Assembly: GCF_001541095.1 (NCBI RefSeq)
Contig: NZ_LMXH01000004.1
Location: forward strand, 1 to 64,000
Source of the DNA: Paenibacillus sp. FJAT-26967
Lineage (GTDB): Bacteria > Bacillota > Bacilli > Paenibacillales > NBRC-103111
DNA length: 64,000 nt
Direction: 5' to 3'
A program made the translations under genes and the position numbers. Positions 21,888 to 29,381 of the stretch are shown here, piece after piece; the first letter of the stretch is position 1; each line of letters opens with the position of its first letter. Below the pieces are notes generated by a model that saw only the letters and a program-made list of their open reading frames with translations, was not told the origin of the DNA and ran no database searches.

Positions 21888-22473
21888 GCGAAACATGCCG
21901 GACCGTATAAAGAGCCTGATGAAGAGAAGATGCAATGACATCTGACATATTCATAACAAGACTCAAACGGGTGTTCTGAAGAACAAAGTACTCCATGAAT
22001 CCTCCCACATTTACGATGCCCGTAACATGAATATCTCCAACAGCAGGTAACTCTTTGTTGACACCTGCACCGGGTTTCAGAGGGCCGTGGCCCACCTGAA
22101 TGGAGCCGACACTGGAAACTTGACCAAGGCAAGCGTCAATGGCAACGATAAAAGGCTGACGATAAGAATCCCCAATAGTTGTAAGGGTATCGGCCAAATT
22201 GATGGCATGGACAGGTTCATCCAGTGTTCCATACAGTGAATAAGAATGGTTTCCGCGTTTTTTTAAATTACTGCCGACTAGAGGACCAAGTGAATCGCCC
22301 GTGGAACGGTCCGTACCGACACACACGATTACGATAGGTTGATAGGAAGGCAGTTTTTTTAGAATAGAGGTGAAATAGGCGGCCAGCATCTCTGGTGTAC
22401 GGTTGTCTGAATGAGGCAATTTAATGGAAGCAGGCTTGTCAGCGGGTTTAGCGGGAATGCCGAATGGCTTCAT
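21862..22473 (-). CDS. yyaC: Spore protease-like protein YyaC
   Basis: A 203-residue YyaC, a sporulation-associated protein structurally related to the germination protease Gpr. Conserved blocks are VCVGTDRSTGDSLGPLVG, DACLG and VGHGPLKPGAGV. It is made in the forespore in Bacillus. ATG at 22473 follows CGGAGGGAT. It is the only minus-strand gene in this block and its 3' end overlaps the DUF4446 gene by 26 bases. Confidence 0.93.
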   Translation of the reverse strand: MKPFGIPAKPADKPASIKLPHSDNRTPEMLAAYFTSILKKLPSYQPIVIVCVGTDRSTGDSLGPLVGSNLKKRGNHSYSLYGTLDEPVHAINLADTLTTIGDSYRQPFIVAIDACLGQVSSVGSIQVGHGPLKPGAGVNKELPAVGDIHVTGIVNVGGFMEYFVLQNTRLSLVMNMSDVIASSLHQALYTVRHVSPTSALMSE

Positions 22474-22623
22474 AGGGGGATCCCTCCGGGTTCGTCTTAT
22501 TCAGCGTTTACAGGTATTAGAAAGTTTTTATTAGTATACGGAGAATACCTGGAAAATATACGCAGTCACTAGAAGTAGTAGGAAGCAGAAGATTCCTATG
22601 CGAAAGGGGAAACGGAGGGAGAA

Positions 22624-22875
22624 ATGGAAGAGATGCTGCTGATTGCATTTGACTCTACTCAACAAGCACTTAGAGCAGAGATGCTGCTTGAATATGCGGA
22701 TATTGATATTGATTTATGCCCGACGCCCAAAAGCATAACGGCTGGATGCGCTTTGTCTATTCAATTTCCACAGGCTGACTATGACCAGGCAAGCTCCATT
22801 CTTAAATCGGAGCAAGTCGAAATCAGAGGCATTTATTTCAAAAGGGATAACGAATATGTTAGGATGAAGGAGTAA
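22624..22875 (+). CDS. DUF3343 domain protein
   Basis: An 83-residue protein: LIAFDSTQQALRAEMLL, then the conserved LCPTPKSITAGCALSI with a cysteine in each half. DUF3343 proteins are small TusA/putative Se-S carrier-like proteins; the two cysteines fit that idea, but function is not established. ATG 22624 follows ACGGAGGGAGAA. It precedes the MscS gene by 13 bases. Confidence 0.85.
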   Translation: MEEMLLIAFDSTQQALRAEMLLEYADIDIDLCPTPKSITAGCALSIQFPQADYDQASSILKSEQVEIRGIYFKRDNEYVRMKE

Positions 22876-22888
22876 GGATGGTGAAGTG

Positions 22889-23812
22889 ATGGTAAGTATG
22901 TGGCACAAGGTTGCAGTGGTAAATGAACTAGAACAAACTCAGCAGAACGTGACGAATTTCTTGGATGATCTAAAGAAATATTTGTTCGATTCCCAGCAGT
23001 TGGTTAGTTATGGGATGACTCTAATCGGAATAATTCTGATCTATGTTTTATCCAGATTTATCATCCGAATTTCCAGTAAATTGGTTATCCGCATGATGCA
23101 GACAAGGGAAAGAAGCCCGCTCAAATTTGATCCGAGACGCACGGCAACCATAGGTAAACTGATTAACAACTTGATTTCTTATGTGGTCAATTTTATTACG
23201 ATCCTATTGATTCTAGGCCAGGTTGGAATAAATCTGGGCCCCATATTGGCTGGTGCAGGGGTATTGGGACTGGCGATAGGTTTCGGAGCGCAGAGTCTTG
23301 TAAAGGATGTTATAACCGGATTCTTTATTATTTTTGAGGATCAGTTTGCAGTTGGAGATGTTATTCAAGTCGATGCTGTCCGCGGAACCGTCGAGCAGAT
23401 CGGCATCCGGGTAACACGGCTGCGCAGCTGGACGGGGGAGGTTCATTTTATTCCCAACGGTAACATTAAGCAGGTCACGAATTTTTCGATTAATAATTCA
23501 TTGGCGATTGTTGATATTTCGATTGCCTACGAATCAGATATTGATAAGACAGTCGAACTTTTACAAAAGACAGTAGATGAAATTGCAGGTACTAACGACA
23601 ATATCGTCAGTGAACCGAAGGTACTGGGTATCCAGTCTTTGGGACAATCGGAGGTTGTTATACGCACGATCGCGGAATGCAAGCCTAATGCACAGGTTGA
23701 GGTACAACGGCTTCTGTTCGCACATTTTAAGAAACAGCTGGATGCGAACGGAATTGAAATTCCATATCCGAAAACCGTTACGTATTTCAAAGGGGAAAGG
23801 GGAGCCATCTAG
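22889..23812 (+). CDS. Small-conductance mechanosensitive channel (MscS family)
   Basis: A 307-residue MscS-type channel that releases solutes on hypo-osmotic shock. Three membrane helices lie at about 40-60, 85-110 and 120-140. The pore helix has GLAIGFGAQSLVKDVITGFFIIFEDQF, the family signature, followed by VGDVIQVD and FIPNGNIKQVTNFS of the beta domain. GTG 22886 directly precedes ATG 22889; ATG chosen. It sits in the same run as DUF3343 and DUF951, like ykuT/yyaF-region genes of Bacilli. Confidence 0.92.
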   Translation: MVSMWHKVAVVNELEQTQQNVTNFLDDLKKYLFDSQQLVSYGMTLIGIILIYVLSRFIIRISSKLVIRMMQTRERSPLKFDPRRTATIGKLINNLISYVVNFITILLILGQVGINLGPILAGAGVLGLAIGFGAQSLVKDVITGFFIIFEDQFAVGDVIQVDAVRGTVEQIGIRVTRLRSWTGEVHFIPNGNIKQVTNFSINNSLAIVDISIAYESDIDKTVELLQKTVDEIAGTNDNIVSEPKVLGIQSLGQSEVVIRTIAECKPNAQVEVQRLLFAHFKKQLDANGIEIPYPKTVTYFKGERGAI

Positions 23813-23815
23813 CCC

Positions 23816-24052
23816 ATGGAGAAGAAGCAATTTGACCTGGGGGATATTGTCCAGATGAAGAAGCCGCATCCCTGCGGGACGAATGAGATGGAAATCATCC
23901 GGATGGGGATGGATATTCGAATCAAGTGTGTCGGCTGCAAACACAGCGTGTTGGTTCCGCGTGCCAAATTCGAAAGCAAGCTGAAAAAGGTGCTTCGTTC
24001 CGGCAAGCAGCAACCTTCGGATTCCGCGGAAAATGGAGTGTCAGGCATCTGA
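23816..24052 (+). CDS. DUF951 domain protein (YyzM-like)
   Basis: A 78-residue protein with the DUF951 core: FDLGDIVQMKKPHPCGTNEMEIIRMGMDIRIKC and CKHSVLVPR. Three cysteines may bind metal. The C-terminal 25 residues are a low-complexity extension. ATG 23816 overlaps nothing and lies 3 bases after the MscS stop. Function unknown; in Bacillus the homologue lies near rpsF as here. Confidence 0.9.
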   Translation: MEKKQFDLGDIVQMKKPHPCGTNEMEIIRMGMDIRIKCVGCKHSVLVPRAKFESKLKKVLRSGKQQPSDSAENGVSGI

Positions 24053-24152
24053 CGCTCCTGCTGCTGAAGGAGATGATAAGTGGCCTCCGCAGCAGGGAGA
24101 AATGACTGATTGCTTCTGGAGAAAGACAAGCGTAAGCTGCTCAATTTGCTAC

Positions 24153-24182
24153 TTGCGGACATGCTTATGCTTATGCTACAAT
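24153..24182 (+). promoter_or_regulatory. Promoter of tRNA-Ser
   Basis: TTGCGG (24153-24158), 18-base spacer, TACAAT (24177-24182), 18 bases before the tRNA. A CTTATG tandem repeat fills the spacer. Confidence 0.5.
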
Positions 24183-24200
24183 AAAAAATGTTCTCGATAC

Positions 24201-24291
24201 GGAAAGGTACCCAAGAGGCCCAAGGGGGCTGACTCGAAATCAGCTAGGCGGCGCAAGCCGTGCGTGGGTTCGAATCCCACTCTTTCCGCCA
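24201..24291 (+). tRNA. tRNA-Ser (anticodon CGA)
   Basis: A 91-base class II tRNA. Acceptor GGAAAGG pairs with TCTTTCC, discriminator G, CCA encoded. The anticodon stem GCTGA/TCAGC holds loop CTCGAAA, anticodon CGA, reading UCG. The long variable arm GGCGGCGCAAGCCGTGC and T-loop GGTTCGAATCC are present. A strong terminator follows. Confidence 0.97.
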
Positions 24292-24306
24292 TACATACAC
24301 AAACAG

Positions 24307-24331
24307 ACGGTCCCGTTGGGGCCGTTTTTTT
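24307..24331 (+). terminator. Terminator after tRNA-Ser
   Basis: ACGGTCCC (24307-24314) pairs with GGGGCCGT across a 3-base loop, followed by seven T. Confidence 0.85.
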
Positions 24332-24339
24332 ATTTCTTT

Positions 24340-24402
24340 TTACAGGAAATCGAAGCGCAAAAGTACCTGACTGATTCGGACTTCAAAGAAGCGATTATCT
24401 AG
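24340..24402 (+). pseudogene. Possible C-terminal remnant of a gene
   Basis: A frame ending at TAG 24400 reads LQEIEAQKYLTDSDFKEAII, which looks like real protein sequence but has no start: upstream is the terminator T-run. I cannot identify the family. It could be what is left of a gene displaced when the AT-rich insert arrived. The remaining bases to 24561 show nothing clear. Confidence 0.25.
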
Positions 24403-24561
24403 ATGAGAATTGAGAAATCAATTAGGCTTATCAGTGAAAGAGCGTTTCATACCTGAACCTTAACCACTCAAGATCCCCTCATTTTGTTGAAGTAAAGTGC
24501 AGTACATAGTGTTATATATTCCTGTTGGGATAAATTTGGTTTTCAACTGAGGAGAGATGCT

Positions 24562-25155
24562 GTGAAAAATTATTACCCTAAAATGGCGATATTCTTAATA
24601 AGCATATTTTTAATACTCTTTGTGTTAGATTCTTTCATCCTCAACGGACTTTTATTACAATGGGGCACATTAAATAAAGAAAAGCTATTCTTGAATAATC
24701 AATGGTGGAGAGTAATAACTTCACCGTTCTTCCATACTGGAATAATACATATTTTGGTTAACAGTTTAGCAATTTATTGCACCGGAATTCTAATAGAATC
24801 GAAGATAAGAAGCATTTGGTTTTTACTGATCTTTTTGATAAGTAATATTTTAGAGCGAATTATTTTTGTCTTTGCGTTTTCGCCTATCTCATCTATTGGC
24901 AGCTCCCCTGGAATATTTGGATTAATGGGTGTATTGCTAATATATTGTTGGAGAGATCGAGAATTTTTTAAACATGTGAAAAACCGAGGGTTGGAGTTTC
25001 TGATAGGATATTCTATTCTCGGAAATGTTATTGGTTTTAGTTATGATAGGTTTTTTGTACATGCAGTGGGCTTTATTATCGGAATTGCACTAGGTATTGC
25101 GTTGAATTCGGTATTCATTGCAGGGAACAAAGAGATGAGTAGAATTGGTAAGTGA
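24562..25155 (+). CDS. Rhomboid-family intramembrane protease-like protein
   Basis: A 197-residue, six-helix membrane protein. Rhomboid landmarks are visible: WWRVITSPFFHTGIIHILVNSLAIY (loop L1 and HxxxN helix), the serine motif as GSSPGIFGLMG, and a late histidine in FFVHAVGFIIG. The usual GxSG/A is GSSP here, with proline after the catalytic serine, which could weaken activity. GTG 24562 follows GAGGAG. Base composition is clearly more AT-rich than the flanking core genes, and the gene lies directly after tRNA-Ser, so acquisition is likely. Confidence 0.8.
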   Translation: MKNYYPKMAIFLISIFLILFVLDSFILNGLLLQWGTLNKEKLFLNNQWWRVITSPFFHTGIIHILVNSLAIYCTGILIESKIRSIWFLLIFLISNILERIIFVFAFSPISSIGSSPGIFGLMGVLLIYCWRDREFFKHVKNRGLEFLIGYSILGNVIGFSYDRFFVHAVGFIIGIALGIALNSVFIAGNKEMSRIGK

Positions 25156-25260
25156 ACACGGTTCAATTGGAGACGTATTTTTGTAATACGATATTACAAA
25201 AAATGATCCTGTAAAAAAAGTAAAAATGTGGTATTCTGAATAGTGAAGGAGTGGATTACA

Positions 25261-26361
25261 ATGAAAAAGTTTAAACTAGCCGTATCTCTTGTTATTACGA
25301 CTATATTTATAGGTAGTCAGGTAATGGCTGCTGGGAGTTCTTTTACCAACAAAGATACTTCTAACTGGGACTTTCCAAGCAAAACTGGTTTAGAAGCGGC
25401 CAAAATTGAAGATAAGATTCTGTTCACTAATACTGATGTTCAGTGGAGTGCTGATCAACTCGCCAAACTTCAAGATAACAGAGTGGATCCGCAATTTATT
25501 CCATCTTTTACTTACCAAGCGGACCAAGATGACTTAAGATCGAAATTAATGGTTACAAATATGCCGGGAGCGAAATTTACGAGGAAAGATGCACAATACG
25601 GTATCGGGGAAGAAATACAACTGTCCGTGTTGAAAACTTCAGATCTCGTGAAAGATAAATCTTATTATTTTAATACAACTTGGCTGAATATGTTTGACAG
25701 TAACCCTAGTGTTTCTTTGATTACGCAGCAAAGGTTTGCACAACCGAATGGAACCATGAATGACATTCCTAAAACTTCTGACTTAATTTCGAAGGTTTCT
25801 TTAAAGGAAGCGGCCATACTTGAAAAAAAATATGAACGTCTATATCTTCCAAAGGATTTTGACAGTGCTTTTAGGCAGTATTCAAAAGATACTAAAGCGA
25901 CTAAGGTGAAGAGTTATTCGCTTATTGATTCCAGAACTAAATTAATTGAATTTAAGCAGGAAGCCGATAAAAAATTAATTTTTACGCCCGATTCTACAGA
26001 AGTACAATTCGCAATTACTTTCGACAAGTCTAAGTTTATTACTAGCACCTACATTAATAAGATTGTAGAAGAAAATAACCTTAAGATTTCACAAATCTAT
26101 GCAGCCGGGATAAAAAATAATAAAGAGGAATTGACTATAAGCTGGTTCGATACCAGTCTGGAACCTATGTCTTTGCTGGAATCGAATAAATTTGTATCCA
26201 CTAGTTTTACGATAACGGAACTAGAGGGTACGGCCAAGGTTGGGGACTTAATTAAAATATGGAATCATAGTACGGTGGACGTAATCGAAATCGAAGATAA
26301 GAATGGGGATAGACCGACAGGAGTTCATTGGTTGAATAATCTTTATGACCCCAAAAAATAA
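25261..26361 (+). CDS. Secreted protein of unknown function
   Basis: A 366-residue protein with a clear signal peptide (MKKFKLAVSLVITTIFIGSQ, cleavage near VMA-A about residue 24). The mature part is hydrophilic with repeated Lys/Asp/Thr and no cysteine I can see; I recognise no domain. ATG 25261 follows GAAGGAG; a six-residue extension to 25243 is unlikely. It is AT-rich like the rhomboid-like gene before it (gap 105 bases), suggesting a common insert; the two could work together at the cell surface, but this is only context. Confidence 0.7.
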   Translation: MKKFKLAVSLVITTIFIGSQVMAAGSSFTNKDTSNWDFPSKTGLEAAKIEDKILFTNTDVQWSADQLAKLQDNRVDPQFIPSFTYQADQDDLRSKLMVTNMPGAKFTRKDAQYGIGEEIQLSVLKTSDLVKDKSYYFNTTWLNMFDSNPSVSLITQQRFAQPNGTMNDIPKTSDLISKVSLKEAAILEKKYERLYLPKDFDSAFRQYSKDTKATKVKSYSLIDSRTKLIEFKQEADKKLIFTPDSTEVQFAITFDKSKFITSTYINKIVEENNLKISQIYAAGIKNNKEELTISWFDTSLEPMSLLESNKFVSTSFTITELEGTAKVGDLIKIWNHSTVDVIEIEDKNGDRPTGVHWLNNLYDPKK

Positions 26362-26376
26362 ACAATCAAGTTGTAC

Positions 26377-26411
26377 CACCTTGGGGACTGTGCCGGTCTC
26401 CAAGGTGTTTT
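26377..26411 (+). terminator. Terminator after the secreted protein gene
   Basis: CACCTTGGGGAC pairs with GTCTCCAAGGTG (one mismatch-type pair), followed by TTTTAG. Confidence 0.7.
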
Positions 26412-26445
26412 AGAATGTCATAATTCCGTCATAAAACCGGATGAG

Positions 26446-26479
26446 AAAATATCCCCTCGCAAGCTAGGGGATATTTTTT
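26446..26479. terminator. Bidirectional terminator
   Basis: Perfect 12-base stem AAAATATCCCCT (26446-26457) / AGGGGATATTTT (26466-26477) with an 8-base loop and T-runs on both strands. It serves the minus-strand genes to its right and a second stop for the plus-strand gene. Confidence 0.85.
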
Positions 26480-26551
26480 GGGTACATATAAAATGCGCGG
26501 GGGTTTCCCATAGTCGAACCGCATTCATGTATAGGGAATACAATACCAATC

Positions 26552-26827
26552 TTATGCAGATTCACGCTTGCGGTTCTTGCGGACGAAGGACAAGCGGTCG
26601 ATCACGTACCCGATGGCCCCCCATGAAGCTATCGTCAGCAGGTATATGATCATCATTTTACCCATGGATATCTCGTATACATCCGTAACCATGGGAGCAA
26701 TCCAGGCGGGCACGCTGAGTGAATAAAAGAGCAGGTACAGCGAATCCAGATTATGCCCGTAATAATGAATGAGGCAGAGAACGACTCCAAAGACAGTGAA
26801 ATAGAAGGTGAAGGCCAGTGATTTCAT
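26552..26827 (-). CDS. Small membrane protein, function unknown
   Basis: A 91-residue protein with three predicted membrane helices (about 3-22, 28-50 and 57-78) and a basic C-terminus RKNRKRES. I recognise no family. It lies 19 bases downstream of the yjzC-like gene on the same strand and ends before the bidirectional terminator, so the two probably form a short operon. Confidence 0.6.
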   Translation of the reverse strand: MKSLAFTFYFTVFGVVLCLIHYYGHNLDSLYLLFYSLSVPAWIAPMVTDVYEISMGKMMIIYLLTIASWGAIGYVIDRLSFVRKNRKRESA

Positions 26828-26846
26828 GCCGGTCGAAGCCCCTTTG

Positions 26847-27029
26847 CTAATGATACAGCCGCTTCCATTTGCGGTTGTGGTTTTGTGTGTCGGGAAATGA
26901 ATCCCCCTTTTTCAAGTGGACGATCTGAGGGTTGTTAATGCCCATATGGAAGGCATTCTCACCGATCTCGATGTAGCGGCCGTCATTAGGCGCTGTGTCA
27001 CCCGGTACAAACTGTGATTTTTCACCCAT
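26847..27029 (-). CDS. yjzC: YjzC family protein
   Basis: A 60-residue protein: MGEKSQFVPGDTAPNDGRYIEIGE ... VHLKKGDSFPDTQNHNRKW. The spacing of FxPGxxAPNxGxYxEIGE and HLKxGDxFPxxxNHNRKW matches YjzC of Bacillus, a small conserved protein of unknown role. GTG at 27038 overlaps the ribosome site, so ATG 27029, nine bases after GGGAGGTG, is preferred. Confidence 0.85.
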   Translation of the reverse strand: MGEKSQFVPGDTAPNDGRYIEIGENAFHMGINNPQIVHLKKGDSFPDTQNHNRKWKRLYH

Positions 27030-27262
27030 CCGATTCACCTCCCCAAGTGTTTAGTGCTGTTAGTATGTCCGATCCTGTCCAAAGAATGTGCGACTCATGT
27101 AATTGAAAAAACATGTTACGGGGCGGGGTGAACGGCTTCTTCTATGGTGTAATTATGCGGAAATGTAGGGGGGACAAGGGAAGGAATAGAAGACGATGCA
27201 ACCGGGAATGCTCCTTAAGCGCACATTTTATGCAGAATATTTTAAACTCAGGTTTACTTTAC

Positions 27263-27291
27263 TTGTAATGGGATGGGCTATCTGCTATAGT
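27263..27291 (+). promoter_or_regulatory. Promoter of rpsF-ssb-rpsR
   Basis: TTGTAA (27263-27268), exact 17-base spacer, TATAGT (27286-27291). The transcript start would be near 27298, giving a leader of about 85 bases before rpsF. Confidence 0.6.
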
Positions 27292-27299
27292 ATTTAGGT

Positions 27300-27382
27300 G
27301 CGAGTTTTGTGTTTTAAAATGATTCTCGTCCTTGCTCCTAATCAGAATTAGGAGCCGCTTAGTCCAAAAGGAGGTGACAAGC
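27300..27382 (+). promoter_or_regulatory. rpsF leader, candidate S6:S18 autoregulatory RNA
   Basis: The leader holds a perfect hairpin GCTCCTAAT / ATTAGGAGC (27335-27356) followed at once by CGC, so the strand reads ...GGAGCCGC. The known S6:S18-binding leader of rpsF operons is a hairpin with an exposed CCG; here CCG lies at the base of the stem. The rest of 27040-27262 shows nothing I can name. Confidence 0.35.
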
Positions 27383-27670
27383 ATGCGCAAATACGAAGTA
27401 ATGTACATTATTCGTACAGACATCGAACAAGAACAAGTTCAGTCTACTGTAGAGAAGTTCCAAGGCATTATCACCAACGGTGGTGGCGAAATTACGAAGC
27501 ACGACCTGATGGGTAAACGTCGCCTTGCGTATGAGATCAACAAGTTCCGTGATGGACACTATGTACTCGTACATTTCAACGCAGAACCTGCAGTTGTAGC
27601 AGAGCTTGATCGTGTAATGAAGATTTCCGACGAAATCATGCGTTACCTGATCGTTAAAGACGTAGCTTAA
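27383..27670 (+). CDS. rpsF: 30S ribosomal protein S6
   Basis: A 95-residue S6: MRKYEVMYIIRTDIEQEQV start, GGGEITKHDLMGKRRLAYEI core, ending RYLIVKDVA. It pairs with S18 on the 30S platform. ATG 27383 follows AAAGGAGGTGA; the frame open to 27332 has no support. First gene of the rpsF-ssb-rpsR operon. Confidence 0.98.
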   Translation: MRKYEVMYIIRTDIEQEQVQSTVEKFQGIITNGGGEITKHDLMGKRRLAYEINKFRDGHYVLVHFNAEPAVVAELDRVMKISDEIMRYLIVKDVA

Positions 27671-27712
27671 TCAGACAGACGTGTAAGTAAGGAAGCATCG
27701 GAGGGATGAAAG

Positions 27713-28198
27713 TTGTTAAACCGTGTAATTCTTATCGGCAGACTGACTAGAGACCCTGAGCTGCGGTACACACCAGCAGGTGTGGCTGTAACCCAATTTA
27801 CCTTAGCGGTGGATCGGCCGTTCGTGAGTTCGCAATCGAAGGAACGGGAAGCCGATTTCATACCTGTTGTAACTTGGCGGCAGCTTGCGGAAACTTGCGC
27901 CAACTATCTACGCAAAGGCCGTTTGACGGCTGTGGAAGGACGCATCCAGGTACGCTCTTACGACAATAATGAGGGGCGTAAAGTTTACGTGACTGAAATT
28001 ATTGCCGACAATGTACGTTTTCTGGAATCATCTAATTCCGGCAACCGTGAAGAGGGTTCATACTCCGGCGGTTCGGGCAATGGATATAGCGGCGGAGGTA
28101 ATAGCAACAGCAGCCGGAATACTCGGGACCAACAGCAGGATCCGTTCCTCGACGACGGGAAACCGATCGATATATCCGATGATGATTTGCCATTCTAA
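27713..28198 (+). CDS. ssb: Single-stranded DNA-binding protein SSB (SsbA)
   Basis: A 161-residue OB-fold [26 protein letters not shown] start and the acidic C-terminal tip DISDDDLPF that recruits replication and repair partners. The linker is Gly/Ser/Asn/Gln-rich. TTG at 27713 follows GGAGGGATGAAAG. It lies between rpsF and rpsR, the essential SsbA of Bacilli. Confidence 0.98.
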   Translation: MLNRVILIGRLTRDPELRYTPAGVAVTQFTLAVDRPFVSSQSKEREADFIPVVTWRQLAETCANYLRKGRLTAVEGRIQVRSYDNNEGRKVYVTEIIADNVRFLESSNSGNREEGSYSGGSGNGYSGGGNSNSSRNTRDQQQDPFLDDGKPIDISDDDLPF

Positions 28199-28217
28199 GT
28201 AGAAAGGACTGACTTCA

Positions 28218-28526
28218 ATGAGCGAACAACAAACAAACAGCCGTCCGCAAAGATCGGAAGGCGGTGATCGTCCAGAGCGTTCGGAGCGTAAATTCACTCC
28301 ACGCCGCGGTAAAGGCGGTAAGCGCCGTAAAGTTTGCTACTTCACAGCAAACAAGATCACTCACATCGATTACAAAGATATCGATACGCTGAAGAAATTT
28401 ATCTCCGAAAGAGGCAAAATTCTGCCTCGTCGTGTGACAGGTACTTCCGCGAAGTACCAGCGTATGCTGACAACTGCAATCAAGCGTTCACGCACAATTG
28501 CATTGCTGCCTTACACTACGGAGTAG
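28218..28526 (+). CDS. rpsR: 30S ribosomal protein S18
   Basis: A 102-residue S18. The core is [26 protein letters not shown] ... [15 protein letters not shown]. It has an N-terminal extension of about 30 residues rich in Arg, Glu, Gly and Ser, longer than the 79-residue B. subtilis protein. ATG 28218 follows AGAAAGGA. Confidence 0.97.
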   Translation: MSEQQTNSRPQRSEGGDRPERSERKFTPRRGKGGKRRKVCYFTANKITHIDYKDIDTLKKFISERGKILPRRVTGTSAKYQRMLTTAIKRSRTIALLPYTTE

Positions 28527-28540
28527 TTCGTATAAAGAGA

Positions 28541-28570
28541 AGACAGCCGGGAAACCGGCTGTCTTTTTTT
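28541..28570 (+). terminator. Terminator after rpsR
   Basis: Perfect stem AGACAGCCGG / CCGGCTGTCT with a GAAA tetraloop, followed by T-run. Confidence 0.95.
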
Positions 28571-28641
28571 ATGCGCATAAATAAAAGAGCGAGGCCTCTA
28601 AAGAAAGGCCTAAAACAAGTAAGTGTTGGTAGGAGAAGAAT

Positions 28642-28799
28642 TGTGGATAGATGGGAAGATTAGACAGTCCACAGGAACTTTACTACAATGAAGAGAAGCG
28701 GCAGGGGGATATGTGGAGAACTCGCAGGATAACTCCCTGGATAAAGTTATACACATGTGGATAAATGAATCACCAGGATTATCTACAAAGTTATAAACA
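28642..28799. other. DnaA-box cluster in the gap after rpsR
   Basis: The gene-free gap 28571-29069 contains an exact DnaA box in reverse orientation, TGTGGATAA (28756-28764), abutting TTATACACA (28747-28755) head to head. One-mismatch boxes occur at 28642-28650, 28712-28720 and 28779-28787, and a two-mismatch box at 28791-28799. It lies about 18 kb from oriC. The rest of the gap, to 29069, shows no gene; TATAAT at 29022-29027 may be the -10 of the next gene. Confidence 0.55.
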
Positions 28800-29069
28800 G
28801 AAGGGGATGAACGTTGCGGAGTTGAGCAAGTAAAATGCGGAGCGCTATATTTGGGAAGTAAATTGCGACGGCTGGTTTCTTCATAATGAGGGAGAGGCAA
28901 TCTCCAGAGCGAGCAACAACGGAGATCGGTTTCTAGTAAAACAGCGTTTTCTAAAGGAAAATAGAAGCACGGAAGCACGGAATTGGAGTGTCCGGGTAAA
29001 CACAGCGAGGGCACTTTTATGGTATAATTGAATATAAAGCCTTTATGGGGATAAGGGGAGGAGCGGGCA

Positions 29070-29381
29070 TTGTCCAATAAGGAAAGAGAGGTTGATCTCG
29101 CCAAGCGGGTCAAGGTCATTGAATGGCTCAAAACCGAAGTCGTGGATCAGGTGGCGCACTTATTAAAGGGCATATGGGAAGGCAAGCAAGCCAAAATCAT
29201 CGACAGCCTTGCCAGTCTGATTTCATGCGTGTATATACTTGGCAGACGGCTTGGAGTCTCTTTTCGAAGTTTAGATGAAGCGATCATGGATAAAATGAAA
29301 AAGCATAGAGAAGAAGGTCACCAGCTCGAGGATTGGTATGGCGATATCTCGGCTCTGGAAGATCATCTTCGTAAGAGGTGA
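29070..29381 (+). CDS. MazG-like family protein
   Basis: A 103-residue all-alpha protein with the pattern KRVKVIEWLKTEVVDQVAHLLKGIWEG ... SLASLISCVYILGRRLGVSF, as in the MazG-like family of Bacilli. MazG enzymes hydrolyse nucleoside triphosphates, but this short form lacks an obvious complete EExxE/ExxD metal site, so activity is doubtful. TTG 29070 follows GGGGAGGAG. Its stop overlaps the start of the DUF2232 gene (GTGA). Confidence 0.75.
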   Translation: MSNKEREVDLAKRVKVIEWLKTEVVDQVAHLLKGIWEGKQAKIIDSLASLISCVYILGRRLGVSFRSLDEAIMDKMKKHREEGHQLEDWYGDISALEDHLRKR

